Assembly (NCBI GenBank): GCA_005798965.1
Contig: SYIB01000326.1
Span: forward strand, 1-12,043
Direction: 5' to 3'
Length of the DNA stretch: 12,043 bases
DNA from: Planctomycetia bacterium
GTDB lineage: Bacteria > Planctomycetota > Phycisphaerae > Phycisphaerales > SM1A02
The notes below the pieces were generated by a model. The model was not told where the DNA came from. It saw only the letters and a program-made list of their open reading frames with translations, and did not search any database. Positions 1 to 7,180 of this stretch are shown in pieces; the first letter of the stretch is position 1, and every line of letters begins with the position of its first letter. Both the position numbers and the translations under genes were made by a program.

Positions 1-12
1 CTGGTCGTGCGC

Positions 13-37
13 CGGCGCGCTCGTGGGGTGCGCGCCG
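13..37 (-). terminator. GC-rich hairpin just downstream of xerC (possible terminator)
   Basis: An 8-bp perfect inverted repeat, CGGCGCGC (13-20) and GCGCGCCG (30-37), is separated by a 9-base loop. It lies 17 bp past the stop codon of the minus-strand recombinase gene, where a transcription terminator would be expected. There is no T-run after the stem in the minus direction, so it does not fit a classical intrinsic terminator. It could equally be GC-rich coincidence or part of a neighbouring gene beyond the left edge. Confidence 0.25.
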
Positions 38-53
38 CCGCAGCCATGCCGGA

Positions 54-1031
54 TCAGCCCGCCTCGGCGCGAGGATGCGCGCGGTCGTACGCATCGCGCA
101 TCTTCTGCGTGGTGAGGTGGGTGTAGATCTGCGTGGAGCTCAGGCTCTGGTGACCCAGAAGCTCCTGCACCGCGCGCAGGTCCGCACCGTTGTCGAGCAG
201 GTGCGTGGCGAACGAGTGGCGGATGGTGTGCGGGCTGATGTCGGGATCCAGGCCAGCCTGCTCGAGGTACTTGGCGACCTTGCGGCGCACCGAGCGGCTC
301 GAGAGTCGAGTGCCGTGCTTGTTCACGAAGAGGGGACTCGCCGGAGCGAGCGCGCCTCGCTCGGCCTCGATCATGGTCAGGTACTTCCCGATCGATCCCA
401 GGGCGTGCACGCCCAGCGGCCCCACGCGCTCCCGACGGCCCTTGCCGCGGATGATGATCTGCTGGCGCTCGATGTCGACATCGGCGCGGTTGATGCCGAC
501 GACTTCGCTCACTCGGATACCGGTCGAGTACAGGGTCTCGAGGATCGCGCGGTCGCGCGCACCCAAGACCTCGCCGTCGCTCGGGGCGGCCAGGAGCTTT
601 TCGATCTGGTCGACGCTGATCGCCTTGGGCAGCCGGCGGGGCTGCTTGGGGGTGCGGATCAGGGTCATGGGGTTCGAGCCGATGTAGCCGCGCTTCTCCA
701 TCCACTTGTGGAAACTGCGCAGCGTGGCGATCTTGCGGGCGGTCGTGGCCGGCGAGTAGTTCTGCTCAGCCATCTTGGTGAGGTAGGCGCGGATCACCTC
801 GACATCACCCAGGAGCAGCCAATCGGTGACCGCCTTCTTCGCCGACGGGTTGCGGTTTTTCAGGCTGGCCTCTTCGGCTGCCTGGTTCGCCGGGATCGAG
901 TGCTCGGCGGTCAGGTACTCGGCGAACTGTCGCAGGTCGAGTCCGTAGCACCGACTCGTGTACGGGCTGAAATGCCGCTCGTCGATGAGGTAGGTCAGGA
1001 ACTGGCCGATGAGTGGGTTGCTGTCGTGCAT
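54..1031 (-). CDS. xerC: Tyrosine recombinase XerC
   Basis: This is a 325-residue tyrosine recombinase of the XerC/XerD type, which resolves chromosome dimers at dif sites near the end of replication, normally as a XerC-XerD heterotetramer. The N-terminal SAM-like DNA-binding domain covers about residues 5-125 and the catalytic domain about 135-320. All catalytic residues are visible: R173 (TGIRVSE), K197 (RGKGRRE), H268 and R271 (HTIRHSFATHLL), H294 (LLGH) and nucleophile Y303 (QIYTH). The wording VQELLGH and the ending YDRAHPRA resemble XerC more than XerD. The N-terminal domain carries roughly 25 extra residues (about 45-72) compared with the roughly 300-residue E. coli protein. The start is ATG at 1031, with a weak AGGTAA upstream. 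Stop is TGA. It lacks the arm-binding domain of phage integrases, so a housekeeping role is more likely than an island integrase, although a tRNA gene lies nearby. Confidence 0.93.
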   Translation of the reverse strand: MHDSNPLIGQFLTYLIDERHFSPYTSRCYGLDLRQFAEYLTAEHSIPANQAAEEASLKNRNPSAKKAVTDWLLLGDVEVIRAYLTKMAEQNYSPATTARKIATLRSFHKWMEKRGYIGSNPMTLIRTPKQPRRLPKAISVDQIEKLLAAPSDGEVLGARDRAILETLYSTGIRVSEVVGINRADVDIERQQIIIRGKGRRERVGPLGVHALGSIGKYLTMIEAERGALAPASPLFVNKHGTRLSSRSVRRKVAKYLEQAGLDPDISPHTIRHSFATHLLDNGADLRAVQELLGHQSLSSTQIYTHLTTQKMRDAYDRAHPRAEAG

Positions 1032-1293
1032 GGTGCGTTACCTGGTCGTGACCGAGAATCGGTCACCCCATTGATCGGACGGCGAGTCGCCAAGGTTCAA
1101 AGAACCCGCCTTATGCACCGCAAATGTGTTATTTTGCCTTGCCCGAGTCAAGGCCCCGGGCACACTTGCGCGAATATGCCCGCCCTGTGGCCCCTGACAT
1201 TCATGCCAGACCGGTTTTTGGTCGATAAACCGCCCCCTTGCTCACTCCTTGCTGCTCCCCGCGTCCGTCCCGGCTACGATCGTTCCCCCTTCG
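1032..1293. other. Intergenic region between xerC and tRNA-Lys
   Basis: This 262-bp non-coding stretch separates the divergent xerC and tRNA-Lys genes and should hold both promoters. It is more AT-rich than its flanks around 1095-1140. On the plus strand, GATAAA at 1224-1229 is a plausible -10 element (4 of 6 matches to TATAAT) followed by a GC-rich discriminator (CCGCCCCC), a pattern common at stable-RNA promoters. The best upstream partner, TTCATG at 1200-1205 with an 18-bp spacer, is a poor -35. A small inverted repeat CGGTTT (1212-1217) / AAACCG (1227-1232) overlaps this area. No open reading frame here looks real. Confidence 0.5.
1048..1066. promoter_or_regulatory. Perfect palindrome upstream of xerC (operator or leader hairpin)
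   Basis: GTGACCGA (1048-1055) and TCGGTCAC (1059-1066) form a perfect 8-bp inverted repeat around a GAA spacer. Its edge is 16 bp upstream of the xerC start codon. As DNA it has the size of a dimeric repressor operator. As RNA in the xerC leader it would fold into an 8-bp stem with a triloop next to the ribosome site. Either would allow control of xerC, but no regulator is encoded nearby to support one reading. No T-run follows, so a terminator is unlikely. Confidence 0.4.
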
Positions 1294-1366
1294 GATCGCG
1301 TAGCTCAGCCGGTCGAGCAAGTGACTTTTAATCACTAGGTCCTGGGTTCGATCCCCAGCGCGATCA
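1294..1366 (+). tRNA. tRNA-Lys (anticodon UUU)
   Basis: A complete 73-base cloverleaf. The acceptor stem is GATCGCG (1294-1300) with CGCGATC (1359-1365) and discriminator A1366. The D stem is GCTC/GAGC (1303-1306, 1315-1318). The anticodon stem AGTGA/TCACT (1320-1324, 1332-1336) encloses the loop CTTTTAA, so the anticodon is TTT (1327-1329), reading AAA and AAG lysine codons. The T arm is CTGGG-TTCGATC-CCCAG (1342-1358). CCA is not encoded (CTC follows), so it must be added after transcription. The gene lies 18 bp upstream of the SNF2-family gene on the same strand, and the two may share a transcript. Confidence 0.97.
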
Positions 1367-1379
1367 CTCGGATCACTCC
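1362..1379. repeat. Short tandem duplication at the tRNA-Lys 3' end
   Basis: GATCACTC occurs twice in tandem at 1362-1369 and 1371-1378. The first copy includes the last five bases of the tRNA gene; the second lies in the gap before the SNF2-family start. Duplicated tRNA 3' ends can be left by integrating elements, but this one is very short and no second distant copy of the longer tRNA 3' end is seen in the window. Chance is the default explanation. Confidence 0.4.
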
Positions 1380-1384
1380 CCACG

Positions 1385-4300
1385 ATGCTTGTCCTCCATT
1401 GCAATTGGTCCAGCCACGCCCTCCACCTTTGGGCGGAGGATCTCGGTCGCGCGCGACAGAAACCGCTGGCCGCCGACGCAGGGAGTCACCCCTTCATCGC
1501 CAGCCATGCCGAGCTCGAGCACGCCGTGCGCGAGGCGGGGATCCTGCACACGGGCACCCACGTCAAGCCGACCGAACTCGCGCTGCTCTTGCCCCACCGC
1601 CAACTCACTGGCGGCGCGTGGCCCCTGCCGTCGAGCCGCATGGCCGCGATGTTGGGCACCTCGATCGATGGCGACGAGGACCTGCAGCTTGCCACCTCGC
1701 GCGTGGCCTCGATCGAGATCGCTCCGCGCGATGCGCTCGGCGTGCTCTTGGCGCTGCACCAGGACGACTCCACCCACCACCCGATCGAGTTCGGCCACGA
1801 GACCCGCTGGTGGCACGCGGTCGGCCGACTCACCGCCGATCTGATCGCAGACCAGCGCGTGGTGCCGTCGCTCCGGCAAGAGCGCACCGGTGCCTTGCAC
1901 GCCGCGTGGCAGCCGTGGATGCATGATGGTGAATGGAACACCCGCCTTGAGCGCCTGCTCTCGAGCGTGCCCGCAAGCGCGCGCGCTGTGGGCGACGAGG
2001 GCTACGCCACCGGCGGCGCCGGCGCGTGGGCCATGCTCGAGGATTGCTTGGGCCGCATGGTCGATGCGCAGGTGCGCGAGGCCCTCTCGGCCGAGACCTA
2101 CATCGACGCGATCGAAGGCACAGACCAGGCTGCCGACCCGCACGTGGCGTGGCTGGCCGGCTTGCTCGATCGCGGGGATTCGGTCGTGCAGCCGAAGGGT
2201 GTCGACCAGAGCCTGCTCAAGCTGGTGCGTGGCTGGATCGGCAATCTTGAGGACATCAACGAGAGCTCCGCCTGGCGGCTTCGCTTCGAACTGCACGAGC
2301 CACCCGCAGGCGAGGAGCCGGCGGCCGATGCACTGTGGCACTGCTCGTTCCACCTCGCCGACGCTGCGGGCGCGACTACGGTCGATGCCGAGCAGATCTG
2401 GGCCAAGGCCAGCGGCAGCAAGCAGGCGAAGAACGCCGCGCGTGCCGAGGAGCTGGGTGCGCTGCTCCTTGCCGAACTCTCGCGTGCGAGCCGCGTCTGG
2501 ACCGCGCTCGAGGAATCGCTTGAGGAGAGCGATCCGTGCGGCATGGACTTGACGACGAAGCAGGCCTACGCGCTGCTGGCCGAGATCCGGCCCGTCTTGC
2601 TCGAGGCCGGCTTCGAGGTGATCGTGCCTGCATGGTGGGGCCAGCCCGCGAGCCGGCTCGGCGCGCGACTGATGATCAACAGCGGTGAGACCGATCCCTC
2701 TGGCAGCAGCGGCGCGGGTGCGAGCAGTGGTGCGCTCGGCCTGCAATCGCTCGTCGACTATCGGTGGCAGATCGCGGTCGGCGAGGCGCCGATCTCGCTC
2801 GAGGCCTTCGAGGCGCTCGCCAAGCAAGGCTCGCCGCTCGTACGCGTGAACGGACAATGGGTCGAGATCCGACCAGAGGATTTCCAGGGTGCCGTGCAAT
2901 TCCTGCGCGAACATCCAGGCGGAAGCATGACCTTGGTTGATGCCCTGCGCATGGCGCACGGGATCGACGGCCCGGTCGGCATGCCGATCCTGGGGATGGA
3001 CGCCACCGGCTGGGTCGCCGAGATCTTCGGCGCGAAGGCTGGTGCCGAGTCCCTGCAGATGCTCCAGCAACCCACGGGATTCCAAGGCTCGCTGCGCCCG
3101 TACCAGCTGGCCGGCGTGAGCTGGCTCGCGTTCCTCGACAAGTACCGGCTCGGCGCCGTGCTCGCTGACGACATGGGCCTCGGCAAGACGATCCAACTCA
3201 TCGCGCTGCTCCTGCACGAACGTCAAGTCGCCGCCCCGGCACCGGTCGGCCCCACGCTGCTCGTGGCGCCGATGAGCGTGCTCGGCAACTGGCAGCGCGA
3301 GCTTGCGCGCTTCGCACCCAACCTTCGCATGCATGTGCAGCATGGGCTCGAGCGCCCAATGGGTGAGCGCTTCGAGCAGGCCGCGTGTGGCACCGATGTG
3401 GTCATCACCACCTATGCGATCGTGGTGCGCGACAAGGATCTGATGCAGCGCATTCCCTGGCGCCGCGTGGTGCTTGACGAAGCCCAGCACATCAAGAACC
3501 CACCGACCAAGCAGACCGCGGCGATCCGATCGCTCGAGGCCGATCATCGCGTGGCGCTGACCGGTACGCCGGTCGAGAACCGGCTCACGGAACTCTGGAG
3601 CATCATGGAGTTCTGCTGCCCGGGCTACCTCGGTACGCAGGGCGAGTTCCGCAAGCGCTTCGCCCTGCCGGTCGAGCGGCACCGCGACCGTACGCAGACC
3701 GAGCGTCTCCGATCGCTCGTCCGCCCGTTCGTGCTGCGCCGTCTCAAGACCGACCCGAAGGTCATCACCGACCTGCCGCCGCTCGTCGAGACGAAGGCGC
3801 TCGTGCCACTCTCGGAAGAGCAGGCTCGGCTCTACGACTCGGTGGTGAACGAGATGCTGGCGAAGGTCGATCGCGCCGAGGGCATCCAGCGCCGCGGGCT
3901 CGTGCTCAGCGCGCTCGTCAAGCTCAAGCAGATCTGCAACCACCCGGCGCACTTCCTGCGCGAGGGCTTCTCGAAGGACGGCGTGGACGCCGAGGAGGAA
4001 GCGGGCGACGGCGAGGATCAGTCCATGGGCCGACAGGCTGTCGCCGAGAGTGCGCTCGTTGCGGCACGCAGCGGCAAGGCACACCGGCTGGTGCAGCTCC
4101 TGGAGGAAGTCGTGGTGAGCGGCCACCGTGCGCTGGTCTTCACGCAGTATCGGCAGATGGGTCACCTGCTCGTGGCGATGCTGCGCAAGGAGCTCGATAC
4201 CGAGGCGCTCTTCCTGCACGGCGGTACGCCGCAGGCCAAGCGTGACAAGCTCGTCGAGCGCTTCCAGAGCGAGGACCCCTCATGCCCGGTGTTCGTGCTG

Positions 4301-4624
4301 AGCCTGAAGGCTGGTGGCGTCGGCCTGAACCTGACCGCCGCCAACTATGTCTTCCACTTCGATCGCTGGTGGAATCCAGCCGTGGAGAACCAGGCGACCG
4401 ACCGTGCGTTCCGCATCGGCCAGAGCCGCACGGTCAACGTGCACAAGTTCATCTGCGAGGGCACTCTCGAGGAACGGATCGACCAGATGATCGAGCAGAA
4501 GACCGAGTTGGCCACGCAGATCATCAGCGCGGGCGACCAGTGGCTGACTGAGATGAGCACGTCGCAGTTGCGTGACATCCTCACGCTGCGCCGCTCGAGC
4601 CTGATCGAGGCGGAGGGATCATGA
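1385..4624 (+). CDS. SNF2/SWI2-family helicase-like ATPase (SWIM-associated type)
   Basis: This 1079-residue protein is a superfamily 2 SNF2-type ATPase, a motor that moves along double-stranded DNA and displaces or remodels bound proteins. The opening MLVLHCNWSSHALHLWAED matches the usual N-terminus of bacterial SWIM-associated SNF2 proteins, supporting ATG 1385 although no Shine-Dalgarno site precedes it. Residues about 1-560 form the family's long accessory region, with a DUF3670-like segment from about 453 (LQSLVDYRW, VRVNGQWVEI). The motor follows: motif I DDMGLGKT (595-602, K601), motif II DEAQ (698-701), motif III LTGTP (725-729), and in the second RecA-like lobe LKAGGVGLNL, DRWWNPAVENQ and motif VI QATDRAFRIGQ (1003-1013). 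All key ATPase residues are intact. It starts 18 bp after tRNA-Lys and overlaps the SWIM gene by 4 bp. Stop is TGA. Whether it serves repair, transcription or defence cannot be told from sequence. Confidence 0.95.
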   Translation: MLVLHCNWSSHALHLWAEDLGRARQKPLAADAGSHPFIASHAELEHAVREAGILHTGTHVKPTELALLLPHRQLTGGAWPLPSSRMAAMLGTSIDGDEDLQLATSRVASIEIAPRDALGVLLALHQDDSTHHPIEFGHETRWWHAVGRLTADLIADQRVVPSLRQERTGALHAAWQPWMHDGEWNTRLERLLSSVPASARAVGDEGYATGGAGAWAMLEDCLGRMVDAQVREALSAETYIDAIEGTDQAADPHVAWLAGLLDRGDSVVQPKGVDQSLLKLVRGWIGNLEDINESSAWRLRFELHEPPAGEEPAADALWHCSFHLADAAGATTVDAEQIWAKASGSKQAKNAARAEELGALLLAELSRASRVWTALEESLEESDPCGMDLTTKQAYALLAEIRPVLLEAGFEVIVPAWWGQPASRLGARLMINSGETDPSGSSGAGASSGALGLQSLVDYRWQIAVGEAPISLEAFEALAKQGSPLVRVNGQWVEIRPEDFQGAVQFLREHPGGSMTLVDALRMAHGIDGPVGMPILGMDATGWVAEIFGAKAGAESLQMLQQPTGFQGSLRPYQLAGVSWLAFLDKYRLGAVLADDMGLGKTIQLIALLLHERQVAAPAPVGPTLLVAPMSVLGNWQRELARFAPNLRMHVQHGLERPMGERFEQAACGTDVVITTYAIVVRDKDLMQRIPWRRVVLDEAQHIKNPPTKQTAAIRSLEADHRVALTGTPVENRLTELWSIMEFCCPGYLGTQGEFRKRFALPVERHRDRTQTERLRSLVRPFVLRRLKTDPKVITDLPPLVETKALVPLSEEQARLYDSVVNEMLAKVDRAEGIQRRGLVLSALVKLKQICNHPAHFLREGFSKDGVDAEEEAGDGEDQSMGRQAVAESALVAARSGKAHRLVQLLEEVVVSGHRALVFTQYRQMGHLLVAMLRKELDTEALFLHGGTPQAKRDKLVERFQSEDPSCPVFVLSLKAGGVGLNLTAANYVFHFDRWWNPAVENQATDRAFRIGQSRTVNVHKFICEGTLEERIDQMIEQKTELATQIISAGDQWLTEMSTSQLRDILTLRRSSLIEAEGS
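4612..4617 (+). promoter_or_regulatory. Shine-Dalgarno site for the SWIM gene
   Basis: GGAGGG lies inside the last codons of the SNF2-family gene, ending 3 bases before ATG 4621. It is one of the few clear ribosome sites in the window. Together with the ATGA overlap it fixes the SWIM gene start and points to translational coupling. Confidence 0.7.
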
Positions 4625-5808
4625 CACGACCCCCACGCAAGGACGGCGAGCAGGGCGCGAAGGTGCCCGCCCGCAAGGCACCGGTGGAAGGCGCCGCCAA
4701 CGCCGCCGCGAAACCCGCAGCCAAGCGCACGGGCAAGTCCGCGGCGGTGTCACCGACGATCCAGTCGCTCACGCGCGTGACGCGCCCGACGGTCGAGCCG
4801 GTCAAGGCGCCGCTTCCGGTCGATGACCCGATGGACCACGAGGCAGAGATCCAATCGACACGCTCGGACCCTACCCCAGCAACGGCCGCGACGACCACTG
4901 CGGATCCACGCGCACGCCCCGAGCAGGGCTTCCAACCTCGTCGCGCCGAGCATCCGCGCCGCGTGCATCACGGGATCCGCCTGCGCCGCAAGGCAGGCAT
5001 GGAGGGCTTGCCGTGGTGGGCGCAAGCATGGTTCAAAGGCATGGAGACCGGCTTCACCGAGGCTGTGCGCATCGAAGGCCTGCAGTACGCGCAGAGCGGA
5101 CAGGTCGTGACGGTGGAGATCGTTCCGGGCACGGCGCGCATGAAGGTGCAAGGCCGGGCCACGCGCCCGTACGAGTGTTCGATGACCTTCCACCCGTGGA
5201 CGAGCGAGCAGTGGACGGCCGTGATCGCCGCGATGTCGCAGGAAGCGATCCATTCCGCGCGGTTGCTCACAGGCGAACTGCCACAGGGCGCCGAGCGGCT
5301 TGTGTCGGGGCTTGGGCTGCGGCTTTTCCCGGCGGGGCTCAGGTCCGCAGATCCGATCGTCGAATGCGCCTGCAAGGAAGCGAAGCCGTGCAAGCATGTG
5401 CATGCCGCAGCGTGCGTGCTTGCCGAGCGCATCGAAGTGGATCCGCTGGTCCTCTTCACGCTCCGCGGGCTCACCGGTGAGCGACTGCTCGAGCGCATCC
5501 AGGAACATCGCGCACTGACGAGCCGCGGCGTGCAGAGCGCGCACAATCCGCCGCCCGTGGCGCAGCATCCACCCGAGCTGCCGCCGATCACCGAACTGAT
5601 GCATGACTTCTGGCGGCCAGGGCGTGCGCTCATCGAACTGGATGAGGCCACCGCGCCGCAGCACATCCCGCACGCACTCCTGCGTCGCTTGGGCCCAAGC
5701 AGCCTTGGCGGTCGGTTCCGACTCGTTGGCCTGCTGGCCAGCGCATACGACACGATCCGTCAGCGCGCGCTCACGCCGCGCCCGGACGCGCCGCCGCCTT
5801 CCGAGTGA
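4621..5808 (+). CDS. SWIM zinc-finger protein, partner of the SNF2-family ATPase
   Basis: A 395-residue protein whose SWIM motif is complete: C249-x-C251-x5-C257-x-H259 (CACKEAKPCKH), predicted to bind one zinc and to contact DNA or protein. The region before it (about 130-245, with YAQSGQVV from Y156, then KVQGRATRPYEC) and the one after it (VDPLVLFTLRGLTGERLLERI) match the conserved bacterial SWIM proteins encoded beside SNF2 ATPases. Residues 1-105 are Ala/Pro/Lys-rich and probably disordered; the basic composition suits nucleic-acid contact. The start overlaps the upstream stop as ATGA with a good GGAGG, so both proteins are probably made in linked amounts and work as a complex (inference). 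The last 38 bp overlap the 3' end of the oppositely directed ampG-like gene. The C-terminal part (about 300-395) has no recognised domain. Confidence 0.92.
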   Translation: MTRPPRKDGEQGAKVPARKAPVEGAANAAAKPAAKRTGKSAAVSPTIQSLTRVTRPTVEPVKAPLPVDDPMDHEAEIQSTRSDPTPATAATTTADPRARPEQGFQPRRAEHPRRVHHGIRLRRKAGMEGLPWWAQAWFKGMETGFTEAVRIEGLQYAQSGQVVTVEIVPGTARMKVQGRATRPYECSMTFHPWTSEQWTAVIAAMSQEAIHSARLLTGELPQGAERLVSGLGLRLFPAGLRSADPIVECACKEAKPCKHVHAAACVLAERIEVDPLVLFTLRGLTGERLLERIQEHRALTSRGVQSAHNPPPVAQHPPELPPITELMHDFWRPGRALIELDEATAPQHIPHALLRRLGPSSLGGRFRLVGLLASAYDTIRQRALTPRPDAPPPSE

Positions 5809-7180
5809 TCCACGGCACCATCGCGATCCCTGGCACACCCATGGCGATGGTCACGATGAAGAACCCCGAGTAGCCGCCGAGAATCCCCGTCAGGCGCTGG
5901 CATTCCGCGAGCAGCGACCCGCTCAGCGCACCGACGATGCTCGCCGCGAGAAACATGAGCCCGGTCAGGATCGCGTACTGCGCCGCGCTGTAGCGGTGAT
6001 CGCACAGGCTCATCAGGAACGCCACGAACACCGTACCCACCATGCCGTTGCAGGCGTTCTCGATGGCAACCGCCGCGAACAGTGCCGCGCGATCCTTGCC
6101 GGCATGGTCGAGCCAGACCCAACCGACGTTGCTCGCGGCCTGCAGCACGCCGAAGACGAGCATGCTGCGCGCAATGCCCAGGCGAGCGATCACGATGCCG
6201 CCCAGAACGGCGCCGCCGATCGTGAACCCGAAGCCCAGGAACTGACGGATCCAGGCGATCTCGTCGAGCGTGAAGCCAAGCTCTTGGATCAGGAATGGAC
6301 CGACCATGCGGTTGCCGACGAGGTCCGGCAGCCGGAACATGAGGACGAACGCCGCCAGCGCGAGGGCGGTGATCCCCCACTGGCGGACGAAGGTGCGAAC
6401 CGGGCCGAGGATCGCATCGAGGAACGAGGTGGGTTCCCCGTCACTTGGCTCTGGCGCGAAGGCCACGGTGATCGTGGACAGTGCCATGACGACGGCCGCG
6501 AGGATGAATGCTGCTTGCCAGCCGAGCCTTGCCGCGACGAACAAGGCACCGGCTCCCCCCACCAGGCTCGCGATGCGGAAGCACGCCACGAACACGCTCG
6601 CCGCACGACCAAGCTGGTCGCGCGCAACGGAATCGGTGCGAAAGGCGTCGACCACGACATCGAGGCTCGCCGACGCCACGCTGAGCGCAAACACAAGGAG
6701 GGCAAAGCCCCACAGCCCGCCACGCGAAAGTTCGTCCAGCGCCTGCGACTGCCGTTCGAGCCAAGTGGCATCGGTCGCCGCGGCAACCTCGGCCGCCGCG
6801 ATGGGCTCATGCGGTCCGGCAATGCCCGCTGCCACGAGCAAGCCGGCGGAGAGCGAGCCGAGCACGATCAGCCACCCCACTCTCCGACGACCACGACCGA
6901 CCATCGGTGCATGGAATCGGTCGAGCAAGGGCGCCCAGATCCATTTGAGCCCGTAGGGCAATGAGCACAGCGCGAAGAACCCGATGATGATCGGCGTGAC
7001 CTGCCGTGCGGCGAGCCACGCCGACACGCCATCGTTCACGACGGTGTAGGCGAGGCCTGACATGAACGCCGTGCTCGCGATGGCGGCCCAAGTGCGCGGA
7101 CTTGCCTTCGCATGGTCGCCTGTCGCATGCTTCGTCACGGCGCCAGCGGAATCATGCCGGGCCGATGCACGATCCGTCAC
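5771..7180 (-). CDS. ampG: AmpG-like muropeptide permease (MFS transporter)
   Basis: A 469-residue inner-membrane protein with about 12 hydrophobic segments spread over residues 30-456. It resembles AmpG, the proton-driven importer of GlcNAc-anhydroMurNAc peptides released during cell-wall turnover. Characteristic AmpG-like stretches are LPYGLKWIWAPLLDR (74-88), SASLDVVVDAFRTD (170-183), GPFLIQELGF (294-303) and the segment from ENACNGMVGTVFVAFLM into LCDHRYSAAQYA (374-403). An extra loop (about 121-155) after the third segment is longer than expected. The start is GTG at 7180, overlapping the cysE stop as GTGA, which argues for coupling. No Shine-Dalgarno site is seen. The 3' end runs 38 bp into the SWIM gene on the other strand. 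AmpG is close in sequence to other MFS/PAT carriers, so muropeptide specificity is likely rather than certain. Confidence 0.85.
   Translation of the reverse strand: MTDRASARHDSAGAVTKHATGDHAKASPRTWAAIASTAFMSGLAYTVVNDGVSAWLAARQVTPIIIGFFALCSLPYGLKWIWAPLLDRFHAPMVGRGRRRVGWLIVLGSLSAGLLVAAGIAGPHEPIAAAEVAAATDATWLERQSQALDELSRGGLWGFALLVFALSVASASLDVVVDAFRTDSVARDQLGRAASVFVACFRIASLVGGAGALFVAARLGWQAAFILAAVVMALSTITVAFAPEPSDGEPTSFLDAILGPVRTFVRQWGITALALAAFVLMFRLPDLVGNRMVGPFLIQELGFTLDEIAWIRQFLGFGFTIGGAVLGGIVIARLGIARSMLVFGVLQAASNVGWVWLDHAGKDRAALFAAVAIENACNGMVGTVFVAFLMSLCDHRYSAAQYAILTGLMFLAASIVGALSGSLLAECQRLTGILGGYSGFFIVTIAMGVPGIAMVPWITRKAAARPGAA

Noticed and set aside
75..1331. A 418-codon plus-strand frame across xerC and into the tRNA gene
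   Set aside because: It overlaps a complete recombinase on the other strand and runs into the tRNA; composition is typical of a shadow.
54..1366. Integrase plus tRNA as the end of an integrated mobile element
   Set aside because: The recombinase looks like housekeeping XerC without an arm-binding domain, it points away from the tRNA, and no second copy of the tRNA 3' end or other mobile gene is seen.
1373..4219. A 948-codon open frame antisense to the SNF2-family gene
   Set aside because: It is the mirror of a clearly conserved ATPase in GC-rich DNA, where stop codons are rare in shadow frames. Its translation is rich in Arg, His and Ala with no recognisable domain.
5603..6964. A 453-codon plus-strand frame across ampG, and similar ones over cysE (7102-8070) and the SWIM gene (4750-5838, minus)
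   Set aside because: All are antisense to genes with clear family motifs and have the Arg/His/Ala-rich look of GC-rich shadows.
7102..7180. An ATG start for the permease instead of GTG 7180
   Set aside because: Downstream in-frame ATG codons would cut into the first membrane segment, while GTG gives the usual 4-bp coupling overlap.
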